A DNA stretch of 6,026 nucleotides from Desulfocicer vacuolatum DSM 3385 (lineage in GTDB: Bacteria; Desulfobacterota; Desulfobacteria; Desulfobacterales; SURF-7), in NCBI GenBank assembly GCA_945870015.1, contig CAMBQS010000225.1:1-6026 (forward strand). The letters are read 5' to 3'. Made by a program: the position numbers and the translations under genes. The notes below the pieces were generated by a model, which saw only the letters and a list, made by a program, of their open reading frames with translations, searched no databases and was not told the DNA's origin. Positions 4,818 through 6,026 of this stretch are shown here, in pieces; position 1 is the first letter of the stretch, and each line of letters opens with the position of its first letter.

Positions 4818-6026
4818 TCAGCTCAGCTTTACCTGACAGACAGAGATGATATTGGGTAGAGCATGTATCTGGTTGATAATGTCATCACTCATCGGCGTAT
4901 CGATATTGACCATGCAAAGGGCCTGTCCGTCACGTCTTCCCAGTTGAAAACGCCCGATATTGATATTGTGTTGACCCAGCAGGGTGCCGATGTTTCCAAT
5001 CACACCCGGTTGGTCATGGTTGCGTATGATCAGCATATATCCTTCTGGAATCGCATCCATGTATATTTTCCCGAGGCGTACAATCCTTGGGTGGTTTTCT
5101 CCAAATATCGTTCCCCATATTTCATTGGGGCTGCTCTCACAGCCTTCCAGTTTTATTTTGATCAGACCGGTGAAATCATCCTTTGCCTGGCTCATGGTTT
5201 CTTTTACCGCGATTCCTTTTTCTTTGGCTAGTGAAAGGGAGTTGATCTGGTTAACCGGTTTGTCGGTAAAAGAGGAAAGCAGTCCTTTCAGAACTGCATG
5301 GGTGAGCAGCCTTGTGTTCAGCTTGGAAAATTCTCCACTATAGGTAATGGTAATATCGTGAGATTTTCGGACAAGCTGCCCCATGAGTGATCCCATTTTT
5401 TCACTCAGAGACAGGTGTGGGGCGATATGAAGCAGAATATCTTTTGATATGGAAGGAAAGTTAACCGCATTTATGATAATTTCTTTCTCCAGATAATCGG
5501 CAATCTGATCGGCAATCATGACTGCGACTTTATCTTGTGCTTCATCTGTGCTGGCGCCAAGATGCGGTGTGAAAATGACTTTCGGATTTTTCAGGATCGG
5601 GAGGGCTGGGTCCGGCGGTTCCTTTGGAAATACATCCAGAGCCGCTCCGGCTACATGGCCGTTCTGAATCGCCTCATGAAGTGCACCAAGATCAACAACA
5701 TCTCCCCTGGAACAGTTGATAATCCGTACACCGGGTTTCATTTTTTGAAGGGCTTTATCGTTTATCATACCGGCGGTTTCTTTTAGTCGCGGGACATGCA
5801 GTGTGATGAAATCCGAGAGGCTGAAAAGCTCATCCAGGGAAACCAGGTCTACTCCCATTTCCCTGGCAGAGGATTTACTGACAAAAGGATCTGCTGCGAT
5901 CACGATCATCTTGAGACCTCTGGCTCTATCCGCAACAACCCTGCCGATTTGTCCCAGTCCGACAATACCCAGAGTTTTTCCCGTGATTTCAACACCGGTC
6001 AGTGCTTTTTTTTCCCACTTCCCATC
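4818..6026 (-). CDS. serA: D-3-phosphoglycerate dehydrogenase, long form (5' end beyond window)
   Basis: The 402 visible residues are the C-terminal part of a protein expected to be about 525-530 long, so about 125 are missing beyond base 6026. The enzyme oxidises 3-phosphoglycerate with NAD+, the first step of serine synthesis, in the cytoplasm. The visible part starts within the NAD-binding domain, with GLGQIG (fragment residues 23-28) and INCSRGD carrying the substrate Arg107. Glu136 in FPKEP and His155 in PHLGAST complete the catalytic set. An intervening (allosteric substrate-binding) domain follows, then a C-terminal ACT domain (about 329-402, from YMLIIRNHDQPGVIG), which in this family senses serine. 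The ATG at 5909 is internal: the frame stays open to the window edge and encodes the expected GKTLGIVGLGQIG. It reads toward the exported-protein gene; no clear terminator separates them. Confidence 0.95.
   Translation of the reverse strand, partial: DGKWEKKALTGVEITGKTLGIVGLGQIGRVVADRARGLKMIVIAADPFVSKSSAREMGVDLVSLDELFSLSDFITLHVPRLKETAGMINDKALQKMKPGVRIINCSRGDVVDLGALHEAIQNGHVAGAALDVFPKEPPDPALPILKNPKVIFTPHLGASTDEAQDKVAVMIADQIADYLEKEIIINAVNFPSISKDILLHIAPHLSLSEKMGSLMGQLVRKSHDITITYSGEFSKLNTRLLTHAVLKGLLSSFTDKPVNQINSLSLAKEKGIAVKETMSQAKDDFTGLIKIKLEGCESSPNEIWGTIFGENHPRIVRLGKIYMDAIPEGYMLIIRNHDQPGVIGNIGTLLGQHNINIGRFQLGRRDGQALCMVNIDTPMSDDIINQIHALPNIISVCQVKLS

Noticed and set aside
4863..5343. Plus-strand open frames of 119-122 codons opposite serA
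   Set aside because: They are shadows of the serA coding sequence, which has all its catalytic and ACT-domain motifs on the minus strand.

Overview
The window looks like ordinary chromosomal DNA of an anaerobic, Gram-negative-type bacterium. The best guess is a sulfate-reducing or syntrophic member of the Desulfobacterota. This rests on the gene mix: a gamma-type biotin carrier protein with a Pro/Ala linker, an ADP-forming type succinate-CoA ligase, [NiFe]-hydrogenase maturation proteins, and a long-form phosphoglycerate dehydrogenase. It is an inference; no 16S rRNA or other taxonomic marker is present. No tRNA, rRNA, CRISPR array, insertion sequence or phage gene was seen.

Layout. Bases 1-543 (+) are the 3' end of a biotin carrier protein gene whose visible part holds two almost identical biotinyl domains joined by a Pro/Ala linker. 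Bases 544-941 form a 398-base gap with no convincing gene. It contains two perfect inverted repeats (12-bp and 13-bp arms) and an AT-rich stretch that probably carries the promoter of the next operon. Bases 942-4156 (+) hold four co-directional genes, sucC, sucD, hypA and hypB, separated by 84, 59 and 30 bases. On the minus strand, bases 4153-4725 encode a small exported protein of the PstS-like periplasmic binding family. Bases 4818-6026 carry the C-terminal three quarters of serA, whose start lies beyond the right edge. hypB and the exported-protein gene converge, and their stop codons overlap in the palindrome TTAA.

How the genes fit together. A biotin-dependent (de)carboxylase carrier next to succinate-CoA ligase fits a propionate/methylmalonyl-CoA/succinate pathway or the oxidative TCA cycle, with SucCD linking succinyl-CoA to ATP (or GTP) formation. 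HypA and HypB deliver nickel to [NiFe]-hydrogenases; their place directly behind sucCD is notable, but no hydrogenase structural gene is in view. SerA starts serine synthesis and appears unrelated to the plus-strand genes.

I found no evidence of a new multi-gene system. The points most worth checking are the tandem biotinyl duplication, the two strong intergenic hairpins, the sucCD-hypAB arrangement, a short insertion beside the HypB metal site, and the fully packed convergent junction.
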